NCBI GenBank assembly: GCA_025210335.1
Contig: JAOARY010000019.1
Coordinates: 30,612-94,611, forward strand
DNA length: 64,000 nucleotides
DNA from: Peptostreptococcaceae bacterium
Lineage (GTDB): Bacteria; Bacillota; Clostridia; Peptostreptococcales; Peptostreptococcaceae
Direction of reading: 5' to 3'
Both the position numbers and the translations under genes were made by a program. The notes below the pieces were generated by a model. That model worked only from the letters and a program-made list of their open reading frames with translations, did no database searches and was not told where the DNA came from. Shown in pieces: positions 48,845-59,100 of the stretch; position 1 is the first letter of the stretch; every line of letters starts with the position of its first letter.

Positions 48845-49744
48845 ATGAAAAATTCAAGTATAAAGTCACAATTGTTTGTGCTTCTTGGAGCTATACTTTG
48901 GGGAACTACTGGTTCAGCACAAGCTTTTGCACCAAAATTAGCAACACCACTTGCAATAGGTGCTTTAAGAATGGCAGTTGGAGGAAGTACACTTATTTTA
49001 ATAGCAAAATTAAAAGGGGCATTCAAAGAAAAGATGAATTTGGATAAAAAATTATTATTTACAGCTTCAATTTGTATGGCTGTTTATCAACCTTTATTTT
49101 TTCTTGGAGTTTTTAAAACAGGAGTTGCATTAGGAACAGTTTTGGCAATTGGTAGTGCACCTGTTTTTTCAGGAATTATTGAATATTTATTTGGTAAAAA
49201 ACCAAGTCAAAGATGGCTTATAGCAGCACTACTATCTGTATTGGGATGTGTTTTGCTTTTTGGTGGTCAAGGATCTATGAATATGAATATATTAGGTTCG
49301 TTATTATCACTTGGAGCAGGTCTTTCCTATGCAATATATGTTAGAGTATCACAAAAATTATTTAAAGATTCAAGAGGAGATGCTGTAAATGGTTTGGTAT
49401 TTTTTTTCAGTGCTATAATCCTATCTCCTGTTTTGTTTTTTTATGATTTATCTTGGCTATTTACAACTAGAGGTATTTTAACAACTATGCATTTAGGTCT
49501 TATTGCAACGGCTTTGGCGTATACTTTATTTGCATATGGATTGGTAGGAATTTCAACACCAAAAGCAGTAACTCTAACATTAGCAGAACCACTAACAGCA
49601 GCAATTTTAGGAGTTTTGGTATTCAATGAAAAACTAACAGTAATTTCGATGTTTGGTATTATATTATTGTTTGTTGGTCTTATAATTAATTCTTATCCAG
49701 AAAAATCAAAGGATAAATTAGATAGTAAAGAAATTAATATATAA
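48845..49744 (+). CDS. EamA/DMT family transporter
   Basis: About 299 residues with ten membrane segments in two EamA repeats (first LFVLLGAILWGTTGSAQAFA, second LLSLGAGLSYAIYVRVSQ). Family members export amino acids, metabolites or drugs. ATG at 48845 sits behind AGGAGG. Conserved P-L-A and G-E-x-L-T end of the second repeat (LTLAEPLTAAILGVLVFNEKLT) is complete. Confidence 0.9.
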   Translation: MKNSSIKSQLFVLLGAILWGTTGSAQAFAPKLATPLAIGALRMAVGGSTLILIAKLKGAFKEKMNLDKKLLFTASICMAVYQPLFFLGVFKTGVALGTVLAIGSAPVFSGIIEYLFGKKPSQRWLIAALLSVLGCVLLFGGQGSMNMNILGSLLSLGAGLSYAIYVRVSQKLFKDSRGDAVNGLVFFFSAIILSPVLFFYDLSWLFTTRGILTTMHLGLIATALAYTLFAYGLVGISTPKAVTLTLAEPLTAAILGVLVFNEKLTVISMFGIILLFVGLIINSYPEKSKDKLDSKEINI

Positions 49745-49839
49745 ATTATTATATTTTTATAGTATAATTACAATTAAAGTTTAAATATTACAAATTAAAT
49801 ATATTTTTATATAGATTCGAATAAAAAGGAGTGAATTTT

Positions 49840-49878
49840 ATGAGGTTATGTATTGAATTATCTCCATGCAAAGCTTAA
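49840..49878 (+). CDS. leader peptide of 12 residues (MRLCIELSPCKA)
   Basis: A short frame with a strong AAAAGGAGTG ribosome binding site, two cysteines and a stop at 49876-49878. It overlaps an RNA region with mutually exclusive hairpins, which is the arrangement of a translational or transcriptional attenuator for the esterase gene at 49971. Which condition stalls the ribosome is not known. Confidence 0.5.
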   Translation: MRLCIELSPCKA

Positions 49879-49924
49879 GAAGGTATGATTGCATGGAGTA
49901 TTAATACCTTTGTTTAGCTTTGCA
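49863..49924 (+). promoter_or_regulatory. attenuator-like alternative RNA hairpins before the esterase gene
   Basis: Structure 1: TCCATGCA/TGCATGGA (49863-49870/49890-49897). Structure 2: TGCAAAGCT/AGCTTTGCA (49867-49875/49916-49924) enclosing AAGGTAT/ATACCTT (49880-49886/49904-49910). The two cannot form together and the leader peptide codons lie in the first arms. There is no T run, so control could be by translation. The esterase ribosome binding site (AAAGGAGCG) lies about 32 nt further. Confidence 0.6.
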
Positions 49925-49970
49925 AAGATTATTGATTATTAAAATTATAAATCTAAAGGAGCGAAGTTAA

Positions 49971-50765
49971 ATGATATTAAGAGGAAATGTTTTTTCAAAG
50001 AGTTTACAAATGGAAACAGGGATAAATGTTATTATTCCTAATAATTTTAGTGAGGATAATGAGTATAATATAGCATATGTACTACATGGATTATGTGCAA
50101 ATAGCGGAAATTGGGCAGATAATTCGATGCTTCCTGTTTATGCAAATGACTATAATACAATCTTTGTAATGCCAGAGGTTGCAAGAAGTTTTTATAGTGA
50201 TATGAAATTTGGTTTGAAGTATTTTAGCTATATAACAAATGAATTGCCAACAATTTGTAAAGCAGTATTTAATATATCGTCAAAAAGAGAAAATACAGCG
50301 ATTATAGGGGGTTCGATGGGAGGCTATGGTGCGTTAAAATCTGCATTATCAAAACCAGAACAATATGGTTATTGTTGTACATTTGCATCACCGTGTTTGT
50401 TTTTAAAAGAAGGTTTAGATTATCAAAGACAAAATGGTGATACAGCTGAATTTAAAGCGATTTATGGTGAGCAATTAAAAATAGATTTTGAAGCTATATT
50501 TGGCAAAGAACTTGTATGGAATGAAAAAGATGATGTGCTTGAACTAGCCAAGAATCTTTCAAATAATAAAATCAAACCAAAGATATACTGTGCTTGTGGA
50601 ACTAATGATTATTTATTAGAAGATAATAAAAGATACAATAAAGAGCTTAATAAACTGGGCTTTGATATAAGATATGAGGAGTGGGAAGCTTCGCATGACT
50701 TTTATTTCTTTGATGAAGCATTAAAAAGAGCATTAGAATTTCTTTATAAAAATAATGATAAGTAG
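49971..50765 (+). CDS. alpha/beta-hydrolase esterase (FrmB/EstA-like)
   Basis: 264 residues of the D-family esterase fold. Catalytic triad: Ser115 in IIGGSMGGYGA, Asp213 in CACGTNDYLLE and His242 in WEASHDFYF. The upper part YNIAYVLHGLCANSGNW forms the oxyanion region. Related to acetyl/tributyrin esterases and S-formylglutathione hydrolases; the latter role is less likely because no formaldehyde genes are nearby. Controlled, if the leader works, by the 12-codon frame upstream. Confidence 0.88.
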   Translation: MILRGNVFSKSLQMETGINVIIPNNFSEDNEYNIAYVLHGLCANSGNWADNSMLPVYANDYNTIFVMPEVARSFYSDMKFGLKYFSYITNELPTICKAVFNISSKRENTAIIGGSMGGYGALKSALSKPEQYGYCCTFASPCLFLKEGLDYQRQNGDTAEFKAIYGEQLKIDFEAIFGKELVWNEKDDVLELAKNLSNNKIKPKIYCACGTNDYLLEDNKRYNKELNKLGFDIRYEEWEASHDFYFFDEALKRALEFLYKNNDK

Positions 50766-50870
50766 ATTGATATATTATTTAGATTAAATATAAAACAAAA
50801 TAAAAAATATATTTGTTTAATTAATATTATTTTTTAAATTACAAAAAGAATATATAGAAAAAATAAATTT

Positions 50871-50968
50871 ATAGAGCTGTTATATTAAGAAAAAACAACT
50901 ATATACAGGATTTTTTTAATTTAAAATTTTGCACATAGTTCTTGGAATCTTTAATATAACAGCTCTAT
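50871..50968. repeat. 98-bp palindromic element with 18-bp perfect arms
   Basis: ATAGAGCTGTTATATTAA (50871-50888) and its exact complement (50951-50968) enclose a 62-nt loop containing a smaller AACTAT/ATAGTT pair. It lies between convergent genes and may act as a terminator, or be a miniature inverted-repeat element. Confidence 0.75.
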
Positions 50969-50992
50969 TTTCTATTGTGATTTCTATATTTA

Positions 50993-51880
50993 TCAAAATT
51001 TAAGCCATGATTTAGAATCTTTTAGAGTTAGATCTACAAATGTTTTTAATGCTGGGGAAAGATATTTTTTCTTGTGATATGCGATTTGTGATATTAATTC
51101 TTTATGATTAGAATTACAAGGTAAAGTTTTTATTTCTTTATTTTTTTCTTCTTCATATACCGTTATTCTAGGTAAAAATGACATTCCAATACCATTCTTG
51201 ACGCATTTTTTTATTGTTTCAATACTCCAAGTTTCCATTATATTATCTGAAGAAATTCCATTTTGTTTTAAATAATTTTTAAATATATATCTATAACTAC
51301 AGCCATTTTCAGTAAAGAATATAGATAAATCCTTTGGCATTTTATCTAAAGAAATATCTTTAAAATCAGAAGGAAAAATAAAGCACATCTGCTCTTTAAT
51401 CAAATCATAAGACAAAATATCTTTATCTTCTATTTTGTGATCTAATACAAATGCAATATCCAAATCTCCCTTGTGCAAAGACTCTACTAAAGAAGATGAG
51501 GGAGTATTTGCAAGAATTATATTAACCTTTGGATAGTTTTTTTTGTATTCTTTGAATATAGAATCAAGTCTATAAAGCATTAAGGTTTCAGGTACTCCAA
51601 TTCTAATAGTTCCTTGAGGTTCATCTTCCTCATATTTTAAATTCTCTATTTTTTCATAAGCATTAAGAAGCTCATATATATATTCTAATAATTGTGTTCC
51701 TTTAGCTGTGAGCTTAATATTTTTCCCGATTCGTTCAAATAATAAAGTATCCATATGAGATTCCAAAGCCTGAATATGTGCAGTAACACTAGACTGTGCA
51801 TATCCAAGTTCTTTTGAAGCTTTGGTAAAGCTGTTTAATTTAGCAACAGTTTTAAAAGTTATAAAGTGACGTATATCCAA
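50993..51880 (-). CDS. LysR-family transcriptional regulator
   Basis: 295 residues, winged helix at the N-terminus (DIRHFITFKTVAKLNSFTKA) and inducer-binding domain. Its paralogue is at 42159-43040. Divergent from the EamA gene, so it is the probable regulator of the EamA/flavin reductase/PhzF operon at 52006-54407. ATG start behind AGGAGG. Confidence 0.92.
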   Translation of the reverse strand: MDIRHFITFKTVAKLNSFTKASKELGYAQSSVTAHIQALESHMDTLLFERIGKNIKLTAKGTQLLEYIYELLNAYEKIENLKYEEDEPQGTIRIGVPETLMLYRLDSIFKEYKKNYPKVNIILANTPSSSLVESLHKGDLDIAFVLDHKIEDKDILSYDLIKEQMCFIFPSDFKDISLDKMPKDLSIFFTENGCSYRYIFKNYLKQNGISSDNIMETWSIETIKKCVKNGIGMSFLPRITVYEEEKNKEIKTLPCNSNHKELISQIAYHKKKYLSPALKTFVDLTLKDSKSWLKF

Positions 51881-52005
51881 AATAAGACCTCCTTTTATAT
51901 TATCAATCAGTTTTACTGATGTATATGTTCGTATATTTCAATTTTACAGATGATATATATAATATTATACTTAATTTAAGAAAGAATCAACTAGGAGGAA
52001 ATCTA

Positions 52006-52887
52006 ATGAATGGAAAAATGAAACTTATTGTTGCGATGCTTATATATGGAAGTATATGCATATTTGTAAGACATATAAGTTTGAGTGCAATAGAAATTAC
52101 ATTTTTAAGAGCTTTTACAGGTAGCTTATTTTTGATATTAACTAGTATATTCATAAAAAAAGCAAACCCCTTTAAATTTTATAAAAAAGAAAGAACTATA
52201 TTTATTATTTCAGGAATATTCTTAGGAATAAATTGGTTTTTCTTATTTAAAGCTTTTGAATATACCTCAATATCAAATGCAATACTTGTATATTATTTAG
52301 CGCCAATTATTGTAATATTCTTATCGCCTATGGTTTTGGGTGAGAAATTAACACCTCATAAAATATTATGTGCATTAACCGCTACGATTGGACTTTCTAT
52401 GATTGTATTAAATAATTACAGTTTAGAAGTCTTTGATACAAAATATTTCTTAGGTATAGGATTTGCATTATTGGCTGCTATATTTTATGCAAGTGTAATT
52501 TTGATAAATAAGAAAATAAAAGATACAGATGGCTTTGAAACTACAATAATACAGCTTAGTGGATCTGTGCTTGCTTTATTACCAATAATATTTATGGACA
52601 GTAAATTACAAAATTTTTCGATGGATAAGAAATCTTTAACAATGATTATTATATTGGGTGTCTTGCATACAGGAATAGCTTATTTGATGTATTTTTCATC
52701 AATCAAAGCTTTAGATGCTCAAACAGTTGCAATTTATTGTTATATTGACCCAATTTCGGCGATGCTGTTTGCTTGGATGTTTTTAGGTGAAACTATGAAT
52801 ATTGTACAAATTCTTGGGGGGCTTTTGATTTTAGGTGCAACTTATGCAATAGATATGAACAAAAGAAGAGGTTGCGAATATGCTTAA
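52006..52887 (+). CDS. EamA/DMT family transporter
   Basis: About 293 residues, ten membrane segments and two EamA repeats (MLIYGSICIFVRHISLSAIE, LGIGFALLAAIFYASVILI). ATG at 52006 sits behind TAGGAGG; the long reading from 51919 includes promoter DNA. First gene of an operon with a flavin reductase and PhzF gene, so its cargo may be their product. Confidence 0.88.
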   Translation: MNGKMKLIVAMLIYGSICIFVRHISLSAIEITFLRAFTGSLFLILTSIFIKKANPFKFYKKERTIFIISGIFLGINWFFLFKAFEYTSISNAILVYYLAPIIVIFLSPMVLGEKLTPHKILCALTATIGLSMIVLNNYSLEVFDTKYFLGIGFALLAAIFYASVILINKKIKDTDGFETTIIQLSGSVLALLPIIFMDSKLQNFSMDKKSLTMIIILGVLHTGIAYLMYFSSIKALDAQTVAIYCYIDPISAMLFAWMFLGETMNIVQILGGLLILGATYAIDMNKRRGCEYA

Positions 52888-52964
52888 TATACAAGTTTTT
52901 TAATTTTTAAATTACTATTACGGGTAAGTAGATTATAAATATTTTATTTGAAAGGGAGATTATA

Positions 52965-53465
52965 ATGAAAAAAGTAGAATTTGAAAATGTTCAAAATATA
53001 ATAGCTAATCAATTGAAAAAAGGTGCTTTTTTAAATACTAAGGTAGATGGTAAATCTAATACGATGACTATAGCTTGGGGTAATAGCGGGAGAATGTGGG
53101 ATAGAGACTGTTTTTCAGTTGCAGTTAGACATAGCAGACATACTTTTGATTTGATGGAACAATCACAGTATTTTGTAGTGAGTATTCCGAAATTAAATAC
53201 ATTAAAAAAAGAACTAGCTTTTTGTGGTACTGTATCAGGAAGAGATAAGGATAAGTTTAAAGAAGCTAATATAACACAGCAGATTTTAGAGGACTTTGAT
53301 GTTCCAGGAATTGAAGAATGTGAATTAAATATTGTGTGCAAAATCGCATACAAACAATCAATGGAACCATCGCTTATATTATCTGATTATGTCAAAAAGA
53401 AATATCAAACGAATGATTATCACACTATATATTATGGTGAAGTAGTGGCTGTTTATGAAAATTAA
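52965..53465 (+). CDS. flavin reductase-like domain protein
   Basis: 166 residues of a flavin reductase-like FMN-binding split barrel: NTKVDGKSNTMTIAWGNSG, CFSVAVRHSRHTFDLM, YFVVSIPKLN. Family members bind FMN and may reduce flavin for a partner oxygenase, or have no enzymatic role known. Start behind AAAGGGAG. Second gene of the EamA/PhzF operon. Confidence 0.85.
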   Translation: MKKVEFENVQNIIANQLKKGAFLNTKVDGKSNTMTIAWGNSGRMWDRDCFSVAVRHSRHTFDLMEQSQYFVVSIPKLNTLKKELAFCGTVSGRDKDKFKEANITQQILEDFDVPGIEECELNIVCKIAYKQSMEPSLILSDYVKKKYQTNDYHTIYYGEVVAVYEN

Positions 53466-53507
53466 TATCTAAATAAATTAGTTAAAAAGTAATTAGGAGG
53501 AATAACA

Positions 53508-54407
53508 TTGAAAAAATATCGTCTATATCAAGTTGATGCATTTACAAATCAAAAATTTAGTGGCAATCCTGCTGGAGTAATATCAAATGCACAGGGGCTA
53601 AGTGACGCAAAGATGCAACAAATAGCAAGGGAGTTAAATAATTCAGAAACTGCATTTATGTTTGAATCAAATGAAGATAATTATGATGTTCATACTAGAT
53701 ATTTTACACCGACAAATGAAGTGCCTATATGTGGACACGCAACGATTGCATCACAATTTATAAGAGCAGTCGAACAGAATTTAACAAATGCTAAAGTTCT
53801 AAACAAAACAGGCGTAGGAATACTTCCTGTTGATATATCTTTAGTTGAAGACAAATATGAAATAGCGATGACTCAAGGTGAGATAGTATTTGGGGACGAA
53901 ATAACTGATGGTAATAAAAAAAGATTATTAAATGCACTTAAAATAGACGAAAAAGATTTAATAGATGAAAGAATACAAATAGTATCAACTGGACATTCAA
54001 AAGTTATGATAGGAATAAAAGATAAAGAGCTTCTAAATTCCTTAAATCCAAATATGAACGAATTATCCGAACTTAGTAAAATCATAAAATGTAATGGTTA
54101 TTATGTCTTTGTTATAAATGATGAATCAAAAGATAATTTGATAGATGGAAGAATGTTTGCTCCTGCTATAGGAATAAATGAAGATCCAGTAACAGGTAAT
54201 GCAAATGGACCTTTAGGAGCTTATTTAATAAAATATAACTTGGTCAAACATAATAATAAAAACTTTGTATTCAAGGCAATACAAGGAGAAGCTATGAATA
54301 GAAAAGGCAGTATAGTTGTTGATGTTAATATAGAAAATAATGAACCAACTAAAGTAAAAGTTATTGGAAATGCAGTAATAGCATTTAAATCAGAGCTAGA
54401 AATATAA
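53508..54407 (+). CDS. PhzF family isomerase
   Basis: 299 residues in two similar halves of the diaminopimelate-epimerase-like fold. FTNQKFSGNPAGV opens domain 1 with the conserved GNPAGV; NNSETAFMF supplies the catalytic Glu region; VPICGHATIAS follows, and NEDPVTGNANGPLGAYL closes domain 2. PhzF isomerises a phenazine precursor, but most members have other unknown substrates. TTG start behind AGGAGG. No phenazine genes are nearby. Last gene of the operon before a terminator. Confidence 0.9.
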   Translation: MKKYRLYQVDAFTNQKFSGNPAGVISNAQGLSDAKMQQIARELNNSETAFMFESNEDNYDVHTRYFTPTNEVPICGHATIASQFIRAVEQNLTNAKVLNKTGVGILPVDISLVEDKYEIAMTQGEIVFGDEITDGNKKRLLNALKIDEKDLIDERIQIVSTGHSKVMIGIKDKELLNSLNPNMNELSELSKIIKCNGYYVFVINDESKDNLIDGRMFAPAIGINEDPVTGNANGPLGAYLIKYNLVKHNNKNFVFKAIQGEAMNRKGSIVVDVNIENNEPTKVKVIGNAVIAFKSELEI

Positions 54408-54492
54408 ATACTAGAAATATAAATAATAGAGCATTATAAAACATAAAGAATATGGTATTAAATAATAATTATATGAATATAAAATATTTAGG

Positions 54493-54538
54493 CATATATA
54501 TAAACAATTATTAAATTTGTTTGTATATATGTTTTTTT
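54493..54538 (+). terminator. terminator of the EamA/PhzF operon
   Basis: CATATATATAAACAA/TTGTTTGTATATATG stem (54493-54507/54517-54531, one G-T) followed by seven T residues. Confidence 0.82.
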
Positions 54539-54693
54539 GATTCAAAAATATAAATATAAAATATAGAAGAAGATATATTTTAATATTATTAATATACTCA
54601 TATTATACAGTTTTGATTCACCAAAACTTATACATTTAATTATAAATTATTAAGAATAAAAACGAACATAAAATAATTTTATCTATATATTTA

Positions 54694-54722
54694 TAGACAA
54701 AACATAGAAAAAGTTGTAATAT
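54694..54722 (+). promoter_or_regulatory. promoter-like sequence before the DUF2087 regulator
   Basis: TAGACA (54694-54699), 17-bp spacer, TAATAT (54717-54722). Confidence 0.45.
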
Positions 54723-54757
54723 AAAAATAAGAAAAAATATTGAAAGGAGTTTTTGTT

Positions 54758-55528
54758 ATGGATATAGAACAAAATAAATTATTTTGGAATGCAACGATGG
54801 ATGAACTAAAGGACGGATTTGTAAAAAAGGACAATCACTATAGATGTTTAATTTGTGATGCGAAGTTTGAAGAAGGTAGAATATATGAATATGATGATAA
54901 ATTATATGATGCAAAAAAATACGCTCAAATTCATATTCAAGATGAACATACTTCAATGCTTAGTTATCTATTAAATATGAATAGCTCATTTAATGGAATT
55001 AGTGAAATACAAAGAAAAGTAATATCTTTGATTGCGTGGGATTTTTCAGATAAAGATATAGCTAAGGAACTTGGAGTTGCAAGTTCAACAATTAGAAATC
55101 ATCGTTTCAAATTAAGACAGAAGGAAAAACAAGCTAAAATATTTTTAACTCTTATGGAATTACTAAATAGCAATGATGATAATAAATTAATTAAATTGGA
55201 TGATGAGATTCTTTGTGATTCTCATAAAACAGCCACAGCCTTGGATGATAGATATAATATAACAGATAAAGATAAGAAAAATACCCTAAAAAATTATATG
55301 GATGAAAATGGAGCATTAAAAACATTCCCATCCAAAGCCAAGAAAAAAATAATTATACTAGAAGCAATAGCTAGTAATTTTTCAAAAGGAAAAATGTATT
55401 CAGAAAAAGAGTTAAATAGAATATTAAAAAGAATTTATGAAGACTATGCAACAATAAGAAGATCACTAATTGAATACGGATTTATAGAAAGAACTGATGA
55501 TTGTAAGAGTTATTGGGTTAAAGAATAA
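54758..55528 (+). CDS. DUF2087 transcriptional regulator with LuxR-like HTH
   Basis: About 256 residues. N-terminal zinc-ribbon-like segment (HYRCLICDAKFEEG with HIQDEH), a LuxR-type helix-turn-helix (SEIQRKVISLIAWDFSDKDI then AKELGVASSTIRNHRFKLR), and a C-terminal DUF2087 domain (KNYMDENGALKTFPSKAKKK to the end). DUF2087 proteins are predicted regulators with unknown ligands. ATG at 54758 behind GAAAGGAG. Ends in a terminator, so it stands alone. Confidence 0.82.
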   Translation: MDIEQNKLFWNATMDELKDGFVKKDNHYRCLICDAKFEEGRIYEYDDKLYDAKKYAQIHIQDEHTSMLSYLLNMNSSFNGISEIQRKVISLIAWDFSDKDIAKELGVASSTIRNHRFKLRQKEKQAKIFLTLMELLNSNDDNKLIKLDDEILCDSHKTATALDDRYNITDKDKKNTLKNYMDENGALKTFPSKAKKKIIILEAIASNFSKGKMYSEKELNRILKRIYEDYATIRRSLIEYGFIERTDDCKSYWVKE

Positions 55529-55558
55529 AAAAAGACTTCTTAAAAGAGGTCTTTTTTT
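55527..55558 (+). terminator. terminator of the DUF2087 gene
   Basis: AAAAAAAGACTTCT/AGAGGTCTTTTTTT stem with one G-T pair and a T run. Confidence 0.85.
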
Positions 55559-55724
55559 ATTTATATTTTAAACTTCTATAAACATATGAACTATATATTG
55601 AAATATTAACATGAAAGTAAAAATATCTAAAACTTAAAAAAATCTTAAATAGCAAACAGGGAAATAGACAAAATATATATTTTGGTATTTAATAATATAA
55701 AAGAATAAATTTTGGAGGATTAAG

Positions 55725-56129
55725 ATGAATAACTTATTTGAATTTAATATACAAACCAAAAAGGAACAGCAATTTGTTGATATAACAAATATGATCAACG
55801 AAGCCATAAATAAATCAGAAATAAAAAGTGGTTTTGCCTTAGTTTATTGTCCTCATACAACAGCAGGAATAACTATAAATGAAAACGGTGATCCTGATGT
55901 TGTAAGAGATATAATAATGCAGTTAAACAAAGTGATTCCAGTAAATGGAGACTATAGACATTTTGAAGGTAACTCACATGCGCATCTAAAATCATCATAC
56001 ATGGGAACAGATAAAAATATAATAATACATGATGGAAAACTACTTCTTGGAACATGGCAAAGTGTTTATTTTTGTGATTTTGATGGACCAAGAAATAGAA
56101 GAGTATTTCTAAAAATAATAGCTGATTAG
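55725..56129 (+). CDS. YjbQ family protein (UPF0047, thiamine phosphate synthase-like)
   Basis: 134 residues, the full length of the family. YCPHTTAGITINENGDPDVVRDI contains the conserved His and Thr; GNSHAHLKSSYMGTDKN and LGTWQSVYFCDFDGPR complete the active site. YjbQ proteins can rescue thiamine phosphate synthase mutants weakly but their true role is unknown. Twenty-two nt before the helicase gene, possibly cotranscribed. Confidence 0.9.
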   Translation: MNNLFEFNIQTKKEQQFVDITNMINEAINKSEIKSGFALVYCPHTTAGITINENGDPDVVRDIIMQLNKVIPVNGDYRHFEGNSHAHLKSSYMGTDKNIIIHDGKLLLGTWQSVYFCDFDGPRNRRVFLKIIAD

Positions 56130-56151
56130 GTATTTTATTTGGGGTGATTTT

Positions 56152-59100
56152 ATGGAACTAAAAAAAGGATTTTATGAACAAATTATAAATAAAAAAATAA
56201 ATGAAGAAATCAAAAATAATTGCAATGAAATTGATGTATACAAAGACAAGGTAAATACTAATGATTCAAGTGCTGTATTATCTACATATCTTTCCTATGT
56301 TTTTAAAAAAGGGCTCAATTATTTTAAATCAAAAGAAGAAGACTTAGTAACTCAAGTTAATATTGCAAATAAGCTTATTGATGAGTTTTCTAAATTAGTG
56401 GATGATGAGGAATTTAGAAACTACAAAATAGAAAATAATAATATGTTAAAAGCAGTATTTGAAAAAACACCTATAAAAAAAGATTTAAAAGATATAGAAA
56501 AATTAAAACCAATTACATCAATTGCTAAGAGTTCATTATTTACAGGGGCAAATTCTGAACCAACTGTATTTAGTGAATTAAACAAAGAAATAAAAACATC
56601 TAATAGGGTCGATTTACTGGTTTCATTTATAAAATACAGTGGAATTAGATTGCTTATGGATTCATTAAAAGAACATACAAAAACAAAAGAGCTTAGAATA
56701 ATAACGACATCTTATATGGGAGCTTCTGATTTTAAGGCTATAAAGATGTTAAGTGAACTTCCAAATACCAAAATCAAAATTTCATATGATACAAAAAGAA
56801 CTAGATTACATGCAAAGGCTTACTATTTTCATAGAGAAACAGGATTTAGTACAGCTTATATAGGTTCATCAAATATATCAAAATCAGCTTTGGTTGAAGG
56901 TACTGAATGGAATTTGAAGATATCAGAATATACATCTAAAGATGTTATGGAAAAATACAAAATAACATTTGAAACATATTGGAATTCAAGTGAATTTGAG
57001 TTTTTTGATATAAATAATTTAAACCACAGCAAGAAATTAAAAGAGTCATTAGGTCAAGAATCTATTAGAAATACAATAAATTCAGCATTTTATTTTGATA
57101 TAAGACCATATGCATACCAACAAACTATATTAGATAGATTAGAAGTAGAAAGAGATATATATAATTCTCACAAAAACCTTATAGTTGCAGCTACTGGAAC
57201 AGGAAAAACAGTTATATCAGCGTTTGATTTCAAAAGATATTATAAAGAAAATAAAGATGCAAAATGTTTATTTTTAGCACATAGAAAAGAGATTTTGGAA
57301 CAAAGTATAGAGACTTTTAGAGGAATATTAAAAGATCAAAACTTTGGTGATTTATGGGTAGCTAATTATAAACCAACACAATCAAATCATATATTTGCAT
57401 CAATTCAAACTTTGAATAATAATCAAAAATATTTGGAATTTGATAAAGGTCATTTTGATTATATAGTGCTTGATGAGACTCATCATGGATGTGCAATTTC
57501 ATATGATAATCTTATAAATCATTTTGAACCTAAGATTTTGCTTGGACTTACAGCTACACCAGAAAGAATGGATGGGAAGGATATATTAAGTTATTTTAAT
57601 GATAGAATTGCTTATGAAATAAGGCTTCATGAAGCTATTGATAGAAATTTACTATGTCCATTTCATTATTTTGGGCTGACTGATAGCGTTGATTTATCTA
57701 ATGTTAAATGGAGTAGAGGCGGATATGATATTAATGAACTTAATAATGTACTTACTGGAAATGATAAAAGAGCAAGCCTTATATTAAAAGAGATAGATAA
57801 ATATATAAATGATATACAAAATGTAAAAGGTATAGGATTTTGTGTTAGCAAAGAACATGCAAAATACATGTCTAATTATTTTAATAAGAGAAATATACCT
57901 TCAATAAATTTGGATTCAAATTCAGATAATGAAATAAGAGAAAGTGCAAAGCAAAGGCTTATAAAAGGTGAAATAAAGTTTATTTTTGTGGTTGATTTGT
58001 ACAATGAAGGTGTTGATATAAAAGAAATAAATACTGTATTATTTTTAAGACCTACAGAGTCATCAACAGTATTTATTCAACAATTAGGTAGAGGTCTTAG
58101 ATTATCAGAAGACAAAGGTGTTTTGACGGTATTTGATTTTGTAGGGCAAGCCAATAAGAGTTTTGATTATAGGACAAAGTTAAGGAGCTTGATTGGAAAA
58201 ACAAATAATAATCTAAAAGAAGAAATCGAAAATGAGTTTTCAACATTGCCAAAAGGTTGTTATATACATCTTGAGAGAAAAGCTAAAGAGTATATATTAA
58301 CAAATATAAAAAACACTTATGCAAATAAGACTAATTTAAGAAAGATGATTAGAAATTTTTCTCATGAAACTGATAAGGAATTAAACCTAAAGAATTTTTT
58401 AGATCATTATAATTTAAAATTAGAACAAATATATAAAACAACTTCATTCTATGAATTATGTTATTTAGAAAGTCAAAATAAAGATTATAAACTTGATGAC
58501 GAAAAAAAATTAAAATCAGCCTTAAAAAAAGTAATACATATAGATTCTTTTAAATTTATAAACTTTTTATTGGAATTTTTAAAACAAGATAACTATAGTT
58601 TGGGTAATTTAAATAATGAGGAAATAATAATGTTGATAATGTTTCATTATACAATATGGAATACAAGTCCAAATGGAGATTTAATTTTTTATTTAAATAG
58701 ACTAAAAAATAATAATTTTGTTTTGCTTCAAGAAATAATTGAAATATTAAAATATAATAGATCTAATATAGATTTTGTTCAAAAGGATGTGGCGCTTTTG
58801 TATGACTGTCCTTTACAGCTTTATAGTAAGTATAATAAAGACCAGATATTATCTGCATTTGGAGTCCATACTGTAGATGCAAAGAAGCCTTTTAGAGAGG
58901 GTGTATACCATGTTAAAGAAAAAGATACTGATTTATTTTTTATAACAATAAATAAATCGAGCAAACATTTTAGCGATACTACTTCATATGATGATTATGC
59001 AATAAGTCAAAAAATATTTCATTGGCAGTCTCAAAGCAGAACATCAGATGTATCAAATACTGGTAAGAGATATATAAATCAAAGAAAGAATAATAATAAG

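Larger units (their letters stand above)
54408..54757. other. intergenic region between PhzF and DUF2087 genes
   Basis: About 350 bp without a gene. Contains a short tandem repeat around CTAGAAATATAAATA, a terminator at 54493-54538 and, near the downstream gene, a promoter-like TAGACA-17-TAATAT. Confidence 0.55.

Noticed and set aside
54400..54430. Short tandem repeat around CTAGAAATATAAATA
   Set aside because: Only two copies at the end of the PhzF gene and in low-complexity AT-rich DNA.
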